DNA from: Apostichopus japonicus
Taxonomy: Eukaryota; Echinodermata; Holothuroidea; Aspidochirotida; Stichopodidae
Assembly (NCBI RefSeq): GCF_037975245.1
Contig: NC_092562.1
Span: 21,345,054-21,409,053 of the forward strand
DNA length: 64,000 nucleotides
Reading direction: 5' to 3'
Under the pieces are notes generated by a model. The model did not search any database. It was not told the DNA's origin and worked only from the letters and a program-made list of their open reading frames with translations. This document shows positions 10,585-22,103 of this stretch, piece after piece; position 1 is the first letter of the stretch; every line of letters begins with the position of its first letter. Position numbers and translations under genes: made by a program.

Positions 10585-13500
10585 ATTCTTTTCTCTTTTC
10601 CATGAGTTAAGTGATAAGAGTTGGTCCTGAGATTTTGGGTTTTAAGGTCAACGACAATATTTTGAAGTTGAATTCTAACATTCAAATCTTGACCTTCAAG
10701 TCTTGGATTCTCAATCTAATATTTGTTGACAACAAAGGATAGAAATTCATTCTGTCAATATCTAGAGGGGGCAGGTGGAATGGATGCTACTTCTAATTTT
10801 GTATTATTGAGCACTCATCTGTTTTGCCACATATCTTATGGTATAGTATGCAAAACTTTGAACCCAAAGTAACAAGTTTTGTGCAAGGTTTGCACTTAGT
10901 TCTACCATACAGAACTGCAAAGTTTACCTCAAACTTAAGGCTTCCATAGAGTGTATCAAAATGCTGGTTCTGTGGAACTGTCCTTGGTTATTTCTACAAG
11001 TTTGTTGCAACGGTGTACATTTGTAAGACATTGTTCCAGTCTTTGCAAAATTAAAGTTGGTATATTTCTGCATCCAAGATGCAAAAATCAATGACAGTAA
11101 GATAATTGGCGATTTGATGGTTAATTTTCATCAAGAAATATTTTAAGTTGTTCTTTTTGTTTGCTGATCACCATTGGGGTCAGTAGCCTGCAGACCAGGC
11201 TGTTGTAGGTTGACCCAATGCAAAATTGTAATAATTTTACCATCTGCTTAGATACCTTTTGTCAGCTCAAAGCTAATCATGTACAATGACAACTTTTCAT
11301 TGAACCAATGATTTAAAACAGTTATGAAAACAAAGTTTGTCAGAACACTTTGAAAAGCAAAAGCCATTAAGTTCCTTTCTGGCGATGTATCTTCCTCTCC
11401 CCCACCCCTCTCGTATTGGTCACTTGAAATTACCATCAATGAATTTGTTTGTATGGTGTTATGGCCAGGGTTCTGGTTTTCCCTGCTCTTTGTAGGTGAA
11501 GTGGGAACAAGAAATTTTTAAGGGTATACCAACCTAGAAATGTTACCAGATTTAAAATGAAATCCCTCCATCTAATAGACTTGATGTAAAATCAGAATGG
11601 TTGAAGGACTGTTACAATTGATCACCATGTGCTCAACATGAGATAGCTACAATATTTATTATAGCTCAAGTTTTTAGATCTACCTATAAAAATCCGGCAT
11701 ATTTTTCTGTACAATATTGAAAAATGTGAATCCATCCAGCAACTAACATAAGATCTGAGAAACAAAAGGGAGACATGGCCCAAAAGAAATCCAAATGCAT
11801 GGTAAACCTATGTATAAAGCTACGTATATATCTACAGTTCTGTCCCGTGTAGGTAAGAACCCTGTCCACCAATTCCAGTACATACTTTTGATCCTGTCCA
11901 TGTTTGCATAGAACAGCATACAAGGTTTCTTCAAGTTGCTCAATGATGCTTTTGTTTTCAAACTGGTCTGTTTATCTTAAAATGTGTTGGTAATGAATGG
12001 TCATTTGTTTTATTGGAAGTAGTAGCTTTGAGAAGAGTAATTTATGTATTGATGTTTGCTGTAGGAAGGTTTGAGACACAGGTGCTTTCATTATTGCTGC
12101 AGATTTCGTTCTGTGAATAAATGTATAAATAGTACAGAGCTTTTTGGTTATATTTTTTGAAAGGGGAGGGTGGGTGGGTGGGCAGGGACGGGGTGGAGGA
12201 AGGTATCCTTTTGAACCATAGAAAGAAAACTTGCTCACATCTTCGAATACTTATTAACAGTAATTTGCTCTTTTTTCTTGAAGGTTAACAGCATTTAGCC
12301 CAACTTTCAGGAAGAGAAAAATTTCAACATACCAATTTCAACATACCAAAATTATTCCAAGACATTGTGCTAACACTTTGAGAATGAATGATCTCAAAAT
12401 AGCTAAAAGTGGTCACTCAAGATGTGAAATGGTTGTCGGAGTTGGAATATGAGGTGCCATTGCTTTAGGAAAACATTAAAAATATCAGTTTTTAGATACA
12501 CAAACTGAAATGGGCGCAACAAACCCTTCAGTACAGAAGTTGTGCGAGTTTAAATTTTTTGTACATTGTTACTCAAATCCCGATCAAAATGCAAAAACTT
12601 CAGTAGCTTTCAAGATTAATGTTTCATTTCAATAATGACACAATAATTAAATTATGCATATAAAATTTAAGAAAATGTATGAGATACAATGTCTGCGTAC
12701 ATAAACAATGTTTATATGAAAAATTGTCTGGATAATCGTCAAATACTGGCGGGTTCATTTGTTGGGAAATTTAATTTAGGATTTTGTCTTAATTTGAAGG
12801 ATGGGGCCATCCTATTCTTCAAGGTTCGGTAAAATTGGTGACCGAATGTGAAGAACATGCTTTAATCTGTTACAATCCGTCTCTGTGTACTTAGTACTAC
12901 TTTATGTCATGCGCCATACCATATACTCAGCAATGGTAGGTTCCAATTAACAATTACTTTCTATTCAACAATAACGAAACAGACAGACATATTAACAAGA
13001 AATACTTTAATTCAGGAAATTTCTTTATTACTAGCTGGAGAGATTACAGGCTGTGTAGCATGATATCATCATACAAATTAACTAATTTCTTTAATTAATC
13101 TTTCACATTCAAAACCCAGACAAAATGAAACAAATTCTATTACATGCACCATCTTGTTACCCCCACCCTTTGTATCTGAAATTGAGAAGTTTGCTCACAG
13201 TAGTGATAAATATAGGGAATTGTCAGACAGTATTATTGTAAAGAAATTGCAAAGGAGGCTTAATGTGCAGATCATATTACTGCAAAAAACCATATGACAA
13301 ATTAAACTACAAAATAATAAAAAGTCTTTATAGTCCTGAAACAGGTTAAAACTATCTAACCTTTCCCAAACCTGTTCTGAATAATATAACAAAGCTCTAC
13401 AGATTAAATTTCCTTTACAAGTTTTCAACTTAACCTGAAGAATTATCATTGGGCAAAAACTGTCATTTTTTGGCAAATCTGTGATAAACAAAAAGGTGAC

Positions 13501-14062
13501 AATGTTAAGCCCAAGCAGATTGTTCACTGTATTATCAATAATATGTACAGATTTACAAAGACTGCCAAAGACTTTCTTAAAGAAACATGTTGTCACAAAG
13601 ACAAAATCAATACAATATCCAGATAGTTTGACAATAGAGGTTTGTTATTTGTGACAACATGCTTCTGAAGGGAAAAAAATTGACCAAATCTCAGTAAAAC
13701 AGGAAAGTGTGCAAGTCCTTTTTTTAATGGTGTAACTATTAGGAAAGCAGCTGCAATGTCAAGAAGAACTGAAAAGACACATTCTACAAAAAAATTCAAA
13801 AGCAAATGTTTTGGTACTCTGTGCTTTCTTTGTTTCAGTTTTTGTTTACTGTATTGTATGACTATACAAATGTTAAAGTGTCAAGACAACAAAAAGGAGT
13901 GCCACCTCCCTCATCTACCTAACAGTCACAAGAACAGCAGACTTGTTACAAAACTTACCAGCATGTTTTTTTCTCTTTCTTTGATACCATAAAGTGTTAA
14001 CTATCACAAAATAACTAAAATTGGTATAATTGTTCAGCTTTGCTAATTATTCTACAATTATA
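10585..14062. other. Intergenic sequence, no gene recognised
   Basis: AT-rich with short chance frames on both strands. The one structural item is the G-run at 12163-12195, listed separately. Sequence near 14060 is the end of the BTF3 copy that reads from the right. Confidence 0.45.
12163..12195 (+). other. G-quadruplex-type G-run
   Basis: Seven G tracts of three or more with 1-2 base loops: GGGGAGGGTGGGTGGGTGGG, then CAGGGACGGGG. This fits the canonical four-stranded G motif on the plus strand. No gene border is near enough to suggest a role. Confidence 0.7.
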
Positions 14063-14068
14063 TTTATT
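14063..14068 (-). terminator. Possible polyadenylation signal of BTF3 copy A
   Basis: AATAAA on the minus strand about 205 bases past the stop codon of the BTF3 gene at 14272. It is the first such hexamer I noticed downstream. The distance is ordinary for an animal 3' UTR, but use is not shown. Confidence 0.4.
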
Positions 14069-14271
14069 ACAAAGATGGGAGTTTACTCCTATATTACTCT
14101 CTAAGGTTACACATAGGCATGCTTTATATTGCAGTACTGTTTAGTGCAATCTTTCCTGCATTGAAAAAGAATAGAAAAGAAAAGGATTATGATGACGTTG
14201 TCAACCCTTACAAACAAGTCCAAATGGAGAAACAGGTTTTTTCCTTTTTTTAGTTGTTTGGCCTGCTTGAT

Positions 14272-16858
14272 CTATGTTTCTTCTTTTGAAGGGGCATCAA
14301 AGTTTTCAACCAAATCTGTAAAAGGAAAAGAATTGAAGAAGTCATGTCCTTCATACGAGCTCAAAAATTGTGATCAAAATAACAATTTTGTGAAAGTGAT
14401 GAAAAGATATTAACATCAGAAAATTGTGATTCAATCATGACATTGAACATGTCAAAATGGGGAAATACAGTACAATAGTGAGAAATGCACAGTACACTAC
14501 CACAAGGCAATCTGTTCTACTGTGGTCATTGAGTGATGCAAAGGTCCAGAGATTGTAATATCTCACTCATCCACTAGCACAATATTAGCATGGTATCAAA
14601 CTTCACTTACCGGGTACATCATCATCTTCTTCATCAATTGTTTCAGGAACAAATTCTTTTCCTTGAGATTCTGTCATTCCTTGAACCAGCTTCTGCAAGC
14701 TATTAGCGGTTTCCATTCCCTGAGTAAAGATATGTTTGAGAGCACGGTCATTAGTACCTTCCATAAAATGATGCACAAATATAAGCAAAACCCAGCCACA
14801 CTATAGACAATGAGATCTACGAAAATAAATAAATAACCAGAAACAGCAAAACAGATCACTCGTTTTCCATTAAATAAGATAAATGCTGCTAGTATGTATG
14901 CATATATATATGTATATAGAGAGAGTCCTGAATCAAACATTGTAAGCAGTAACTTGGACAACATGAAAAGAAAGAGTTTGGTATAACTTGGAATATTGAC
15001 TTACTAAGTGATTTATGATGCCGGGGACGTCGTTCATCTTTTTCGTTTCAGCATGTCCCATGATTGCAAAAGTGTTTGCTGCCGGTGAGGCCTGAACTTT
15101 TGGATTGTTAAAGTGGAGGACATTTCCATCAGCTTTAAACATGATGACCTGTACACAAGATGAGAATGGATCATGTTGGGTTTATACTTAGCAACACATC
15201 AAACTATGCATGGAAAACACTAACAACTTTGAATGGTGGGAATAGAAGGGGGAGGGTGGAGGTTGGGTTTAACGGAGATTGCAAAAATGCATTGTGGGTT
15301 CGATGATGTGGCAAGAGCAGATTTTCTTCATGAATCTGATGTAATGTATAGTGAAGGTGTATGACTTACTTGATCTTAGTAATATACTGTAGTAACAGCA
15401 TTGTGATGTGACAAACAATAAATTCACAATGACACAGGCTGTCCTGAAATGACCATTGACCTCTGCAACAGGCTTCTTGTACCAAATGTGATACATCAAC
15501 ATACCAAATATGCCTTCTGTCCAAGCTTCCCTTGTGATATTATGTTTAGGTAGGTCCGTTATTGTAGAGAGACAAGAAGAGTGGAGTGAACTAAATATTT
15601 GGCATTTGTTCACTTCAAATGACCTTTGACCTCCACCAAAATCAATAATCTTCTTTGACTCAATGTTTTACACCTTCATACCAAGTATGAGATCTGCCCA
15701 AGCTTCCAATATTGAGAGATCATGTTTACAAGGTTTTCACAATTTGACCTCTAATGACCCCAAATGACCTTTGACCTACACCAAAACGATAGGCTTCTTG
15801 TTCTCAATGTGGTCCTTCTACACACTAAATGTTAGGTCTGCCCAAGCATCCCTGTTTGAGATATTGTGTTTACAAGAATTTCACAATTTGACCCCTGGTG
15901 ACCCCAAATGACCTTTTGACCTCCACAAGAAACAAAAGCCTTCTTGTACTCAATGTGGTACTTCTACATACCAAAAGTGAAGTTGGTCCGACCTTCTCTT
16001 CTTAAGATATCATGTTAACAAACTGGGAGTCACAAATGCACACACACACATACTGTACACATACAGTACAGTACTTCATCATCATGAACGCAAAGGTTAT
16101 GATTATCATCAAAACCAAAAACACACAAAATCCATATACTGAGAAAGACTAATTGTTTGTGGAATTACTGAGTTAATGAATCAATAAAAGGTCTTTTATC
16201 ACTGGTTCCAAAAAGTTATTTGCTTTCAAAAGTAGAAATTGTGAAATTGTTCTTACAGTAGAAGAATACCGCACTTTGTACGCATATTGGTAGTATACAC
16301 AATAAGGTACCTGTACATAATATAAATGAAGACAAGCTTAAAGTGAAATCAAATGATTGGAAGAAGGATTAGGCACAATCCTCAACCTGAAAACAAAGGG
16401 AATAATTCATCTATTATGTATAGGGCAATAAAATGGAATGCTTAACTTGTCCAAATGCAAAAGATATATAGATAAGATTTGGTGTATGCATACAAAATCT
16501 TGTCTTTGCATGTGAACCTCACCATGCAATGTGTGAGCATATAACTCCCTGCAACTCTCTCTACAGCAAGGCAAATTGACCAAAACAACATTTCTTTCTC
16601 TTCAATGCAACCCAGTTTGAAAATTCCCATCCAAAATTGCATATTTTGAAGCTAAGCAATAAATGTATAATGCTAACTTACTTCTTCAATACCATGGATG
16701 CTATTTACAGCTAATCTCTTCAGGGCATTTTGTAACTTTCTGTCATCTCCTACTGCAGTTTTGTGCAAGTGCTTTCTTTTTCTTCTCGCTGTTCCTTTGC
16801 CACCTATCCTCACATCTTTCACTTGGGCCCTCAATTTCAGGATTTTGTCAGTATTCAT
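14272..16858 (-). CDS. BTF3: BTF3 / NAC beta subunit, copy A, complete
   Basis: Four coding exons on the minus strand, 16858-16682, 15148-15005, 14719-14611 and 14315-14272, splice with phases 0, 0, 1 and give 157 residues (human forms are about 158-162). All donors are GTAAGT. The protein opens [13 protein letters not shown], has the basic RRKRK ribosome-binding-type motif at residues 25-29, then the NAC domain ([21 protein letters not shown]), an acidic stretch EEDDDVP and the family tail DLVENFD. NAC beta pairs with NAC alpha on ribosomes to shield nascent chains in the cytosol; BTF3 was also described as a transcription factor. The start at 16858 is favoured because MNTDKILKL lines up with the family start. 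An acceptor (TTTTCCCTGCAG) at 16892 puts an intron in the 5' UTR, so a non-coding exon lies upstream. Copy B is its tandem paralogue. Confidence 0.93.
15440..16020. repeat. Degenerate tandem repeat, 143-170 bp unit, about 4 copies, in BTF3 copy A intron 1
   Basis: Units marked by AAATGACC at 15447, 15617, 15762 and 15905 share TTTGACCTCCAC, GGCTTCTTGT and GTCTGCCCAAGC in the same order. Each holds two or three TGACCT/TGACCC hexamers. A lone relative of the unit occurs at 53105-53245. This looks like a dispersed repeat family and not a gene. Confidence 0.8.
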
Positions 16859-16891
16859 TACCACTTTATCGGATCAATCAAAGTTATGGAC
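16859..16891 (-). other. 5' UTR part of BTF3 copy A exon
   Basis: The bases between the acceptor TTTTCCCTGCAG (ending at 16892 on the minus strand) and the start codon at 16858. The strong pyrimidine tract makes a leader intron likely. The first exon was not located. Confidence 0.6.
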
Positions 16892-18529
16892 CTGCAGGGA
16901 AAAGAAAAACAAGCTACCAGCAATTTATTGAATATGTCATGGCAATCATTAACTCTTCTACAATAGGCCAACTGAAAACAATGATTGCTAATCCAACTGT
17001 AGGTAAAATATGTCAGCCTGATGTCATGGACACAAGGGTGAAAATAAGCAGGCGCCAGGAGCCGAACAGGGCCTGTAGCTTCCCAGATATGTCATAAGCA
17101 AATAGGTTAGGGCGCCCATTTTCATAAAAACTTCCACATAATTGTTAACTTCCAAACCGCTTGTCATGTTAGTTGTCTAGTCTTGTACACATTACCATAG
17201 CAACACCATGTTACAACTATGTCATGTCTAATTCATGTCATAACAACATTAAGAACGGACGGAAATTACCCTGTGCGGATAACAACTGAAACCATTTCTC
17301 CATACCTATATATAAGTGAGCTCTGCATTATTGTCACTGAATGCCTCCTTATGCAATCCATCATCAGTATGTCACAAACTAGCTGATTCCTAACCCTACA
17401 ATAATTTGTAGTATAAGTTAGACATACTGATAGTGATACAGTCATGACAATGTACAAATTTTGCCATAACTTTTGCCCAAACAGAGACAAGGGGATGAAA
17501 AAGTTCAGACCAAAACACTGTTAAAATTGCTATTGTTACCAGTACAAGTGTAATATTTCACTTGAACATTCAGTAGTTAACACCACCATACAACTAACAA
17601 TGGGTACACACACAGTAACTGGCTAGTGTAGCCTAACAATACATTACATTTACACATGAAATTGAAATCGTACAGCATGGTACTTGGTAGAATTTCATTG
17701 CGCAGTCTATATATAGGCCTATACTCCGAGTCCTACCAGTCATATGTACTACTAGGGATTACTAAGAGATCAGTGTTAACTGAGTCACAACCATTAATCA
17801 TTAGACCTTTGCGAACTATAAAATTTTCTATGCTTTTCAAGTGACAGTATAAGGAATGCCCCATGTAATTATAAAAGAGAAAGTTTCGACAGGACTTGGC
17901 CTATCAGTTAAAACTTACTGCAAACGAGTTCTCTAATGAAGCTTATTTCATTTGTCAGAAGTTCGACTTCGTAACTAACACAGTAAAGTACGCATCACAG
18001 TGTAGTCACTTCGCTATACTCGCAACACGCAACCTGAACAACGTGTTTCCGTATGGCCAGCCATTAGTGCAAAAAGTATAAGGAAAACTTTTTAAGAAAA
18101 GTCACCAGGAAAGAACCTGGGCACGAAAAGCCAAACAACCGAACGACTGATCCGCTCTCAACTCCAGTCCCCTTGCATCGAAACTGTGACTGTGTGATCA
18201 TCGTCAGGTGTGTATCCCGATTCCCTTCGAAGGGGAACAGATACTACACAATTATAAGGAATGTTCCTACTTCCTTCGTGTTCGATCGGCCGGTCTTGAT
18301 TGAAGACCAAGACAAGTAAGACAGAATGGTGAATGTGATCCCATATGTGATTGTTGACAGTTCGTATATGTTGAAACGCCATAGGCACGCTCATGATGAT
18401 GGTAGGCAAAATTCTTAACAAATATATAAATCCATAAATTAATATAAATTGCGGTTTTCCGTTTCGGATTATAAAATCGAACCCGGTTCCCCTAATAAGC
18501 ACGGATTTTCGACTGAAAAACTTGCTATG
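16892..18529. other. Leader intron / upstream region of BTF3 copy A
   Basis: No coding exon recognised. It presumably contains or precedes the non-coding first exon and promoter of copy A, but no TATA-like or other promoter element stood out. Confidence 0.4.
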
Positions 18530-19327
18530 GTCTAGAACCTAGATTCTCAACCAGTTCTATCCAGGGACCCCTTGAGAAAAATTGAAATGTTTAGAGGACC
18601 CTCGGACATTGACCGCCGGCCTGGGGGGGGGGGTATAAGGGGAGGGGGTGTCCCCCTCCCCTTTTGAATTTTTTTCAATATTTGAGGGTTAGATGCGAAA
18701 TGGTGCATTATTTTGTGACTTTTGAAGTAAATTTATGTTCAAGAAATTTATGTTTAGATATGCATTTTTCTGGGCCTGGAATGCAGTTTTCCTAGACCTG
18801 CAACTGTTGCTAGGCATAGGCCTACTTGGAAATTCTTACTTTCAAATTATATATATCCCAATTAAATTTTAATTTGGAAGCGATGAGTTGTCAGATACAA
18901 ACTGGTTGATTCTGCATGAGGTGAGGTGAATTATGGGTTTAATTCTTTGTCAGAGAGGTGAATTATGGGTTTAATTCTTTGTCAGAGATAGCTGCAAATG
19001 GCACCGTTTATTTTTGTGTCAAATCTAAGTTAGTTATAACTTTTCCTCCACCAAAGCCTTATAACTACCACGCTTCGCTGTGTCAACAGTGAGCAACGCA
19101 TCATAGTTATTGCTCTGCATATTAGGATGTATAGTGTGCAGTTAAGTTGTACACAACACTCGGGTGGCATGTTATCCATACCTCACCGAATGTATACCAA
19201 TGAGAAACTATTACTTGTTTTCATCGGAGATGGCACGATTCAACATTTATCGAATACTGACGATACGGTCTGATCATCCGGGTCCGGCGTATTGACGGCT
19301 AGAATAGCCTAGATTTCTAGAGGCATG

Positions 19328-19910
19328 TGTAAGTTTAGGGGTTTTCTGTACTGGCGTGCCCTCCCAAAAGTATGATGACTCAGGGGAGAGAAGTTGTAAA
19401 GATAACGCAGGAACAAAAGATTAACGGTAACTTGAAGGATGTAATAACAATTAACTGGAACAACGGTATACTTGAATAGTTTAACAACAATTAACTAGAA
19501 CAACGATATACTTGAATAGTTTAACAACAATTAACTAGAACAACGGCTTACTGGAATCATTTAATAACTTAACCAACTAAATATAAAATATAATTTACTT
19601 ACAAGCTCACTTCCCACATACAGTATAACTCAAACGTACTCACAAGTGTTGGCCGGTCAACCATGCATCCTTATTCACTGCCTCATTCATTCGCTCTGCC
19701 AAACATTTTCAAATACAAGAAAGTTCTCTCACACCACACGCACACACTCACACAAGTTACACGCACGCAACACAATCAGCGCGCCGCGCCCGATACATTT
19801 AAAAACCTCCGTACGTAATTAAGCAGCGATGCATCGATACAAGCGCACCATAGCCTAACGCTACACTATATACATGTACGCCCACACAAGAATACGCCTA
19901 TCGTATTAAT
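19328..19910 (-). repeat. LTR of the gypsy element (left copy, 3' LTR by orientation)
   Basis: Starts TGTAAGTTTAGGGG on the plus strand and ends near CCTATCGTATTAAT, matching the copy at 28352-28833. It is about 100 bases longer because it carries repeated AACAATTAACTAGAACAACG units (19440-19560). A further repeat, TTAATCGCTCATTTACACTC, occurs just inside it (19907-20010). Confidence 0.85.
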
Positions 19911-20381
19911 CGCTCATTTACACTCTTTCCACCTGAAACGCAGACTTCTCCTGAAGTCTAAAAAATAGTCAATCTTTATTAATCGCTCATTTACACTCTT
20001 TCCACCTGAAACACAGACTAAACATAGTCACATTCCTCACTACCTAGAAGGTGGTAGGTACTTATGCCTAGACTTAGACAGCCAGTTTGACTCAAAGTCC
20101 TTCTCTCTCAAACGGAGCTCGAGTCCGTAACAATTGTAGTAATCGAGATCAGCCACTTCTTATCAAACTCCACCTAAAAGGACTACTTAAAATAAAAAAA
20201 ATTCAAAATTTCATAAATAACCACAACACCGCATGCGTCGTGTATGGGCGCACACATATGAACAGCTCTTCAGGTCTATGGCAAATCTGCATCGATGCAT
20301 CAGAAAATAATCCTATATATATAATTTGTAATTTGTCTTGAAAATTGTCACACATTCTGAATAAACTAATCAATGAGCTAA

Positions 20382-22103
20382 TTAAACCCACCCCAGGTCA
20401 AAGACAGTGGTGTCCGTACCGATTGCATTAGTTCCAAAACGAGGCGGTGGAACTCCTTTATTACCCCTTTCGGATCTTCTTATTTGAGTAGAATTTGTTA
20501 TATTCTCAACCGCATTTTCTTGTGGCTTTTTCTCCTCGATCTTCTTGATTGGCCTCCTCCAAGTATATAGTGGATGCATGACTTCTTCTTTTTCTTTTTC
20601 TTTCAGGTCGGGGACGTTTAATTTTCTATCATCATCCGGTTTCATGTCTTCCTAGAAGGTGCACAATTTCAGCTCGTTTCTGTGGATTACTCGTTCCTTT
20701 CCTTTTCCATTCTCAGGAAGTATCGCATATACTGGTATGTCCGGGTTAGGTTGCTTTGCTACGATGTAGACATCCTCCTCCCACTTATCTTGGATTTTGC
20801 ATCTCCCCCTGACTTTCCTGTTTCTAACCAAGACTCGTTCTCCCGGGATAAGCAGATGCGTTCTCAGTCTTTGGTTGACTGCTTTCTTCTGTCTCTGTGC
20901 CGCTCTGTCCAGATTATCCCTGACATGGTTGAAGGCACTTACGTATTTCCTGTGATGTTCTTGGACCCAACTGTCATATGCTCCAGCAGTTGGTATTGGC
21001 TGTTTTTCATCACTTCCTTTTATCATAAAATCCACAGGTAGACGAGCATGCCTACCAAACATCAGAAAGAATGGAGTATAACCAGTTGAAGCATGGACAG
21101 TGTTATTGTAGGCATGGATGACTTCTGGAAGATGCTCCGGCCATTTCTGTTTTTGTTCTGGTGGCAGGGTTCCTAGTAAGTTGAGAAGCGTTCTGTTCAT
21201 CCTTTCGCACTGGCCATTACCGGCAGGGTGATAGGGTGTAGTGTGACATTTCTTGATACCATACATAGAACAAAGTTCTTGTATGGTGTTTGCTTCAAAA
21301 TTTGGTCCCTGATCACTCAGTAACCTGGCTGGACAACCATAAATCTGGAAACAGTGCTTCCACAATGCTCTGGCTGTTGTCTTTGCAGTGGTATCTTTCG
21401 TTGGGACTGTTATGGCATATTTCGTAAACAGGTCGGTCATTACCAAAACGGTTTCTCTTCCACATGTGGATCTTTCCAGGGTCAAGAAGTCCACTGCAAG
21501 GGTTTGAAACGGTGCTGATGTTTGTATCGGAACCATCGGCTCTTTCTGTTGCGATGATGTCACTTTCCTCAGGCAACATCGCTTACAACTTTTACACCTC
21601 TGTTGGATATCTGTAAACATCTGTGGCCAGTAAAACCTTTTGCACACTTGCTTGAATGTTCTATCTGCACCAAGATGGCCAGCCAAGTCATGAAGTTGTT
21701 GGAATATTTGTTCTCTCAATTCGAATGGAACAACCAGTTGCAAGTTTGGTTCACTTCCCCTGTTTTCCTTGACACTCCTGTAAAGTACACCTTCCTTCGT
21801 CACCATTCTGTCCCATTCTCGCATGAGTGTTTTCATTTCCTTACTTTCGTTGTCCCAGTTCTGTGGTTTGCTTCCTTCATTTAACGCCTCGATTACTACT
21901 TTCAGCTCTTTTTGTGCCATCTGTTTTTCAAGCATCTCAGTGTTCGAGAACCCGGGAAGTGTTGTTGTCCCTTCTCGAACATTTGTGGTGTTCTTGCTCG
22001 GCGTTCTTATCGCAGAACAGTAGGCCTTCACAACATTACAGCAGACTGTTATCGGATCCTGTCCTTTTGGCGGGTTTTCTTTTCTTGACAATGCATCAGC
22101 ATT
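20382..22103 (-). pseudogene. Gypsy pol fossil: integrase part and C-terminal tail
   Basis: Long minus-strand homology to Ty3/gypsy integrase: a zinc-binding HHCC region (HLGADRTFKQVCKRFYWP, then CKSCKRC), the catalytic core with its conserved acidic residues, and a C-terminal tail with an RRSER and PPPRFG signature. Part of the broken LTR element described above; not a host gene. Confidence 0.88.

Noticed and set aside
16020-16070. (CA)n and GTACAGTACA stretch as a regulatory site
   Set aside because: A short simple repeat at the edge of a tandem array; nothing beyond base repetition.
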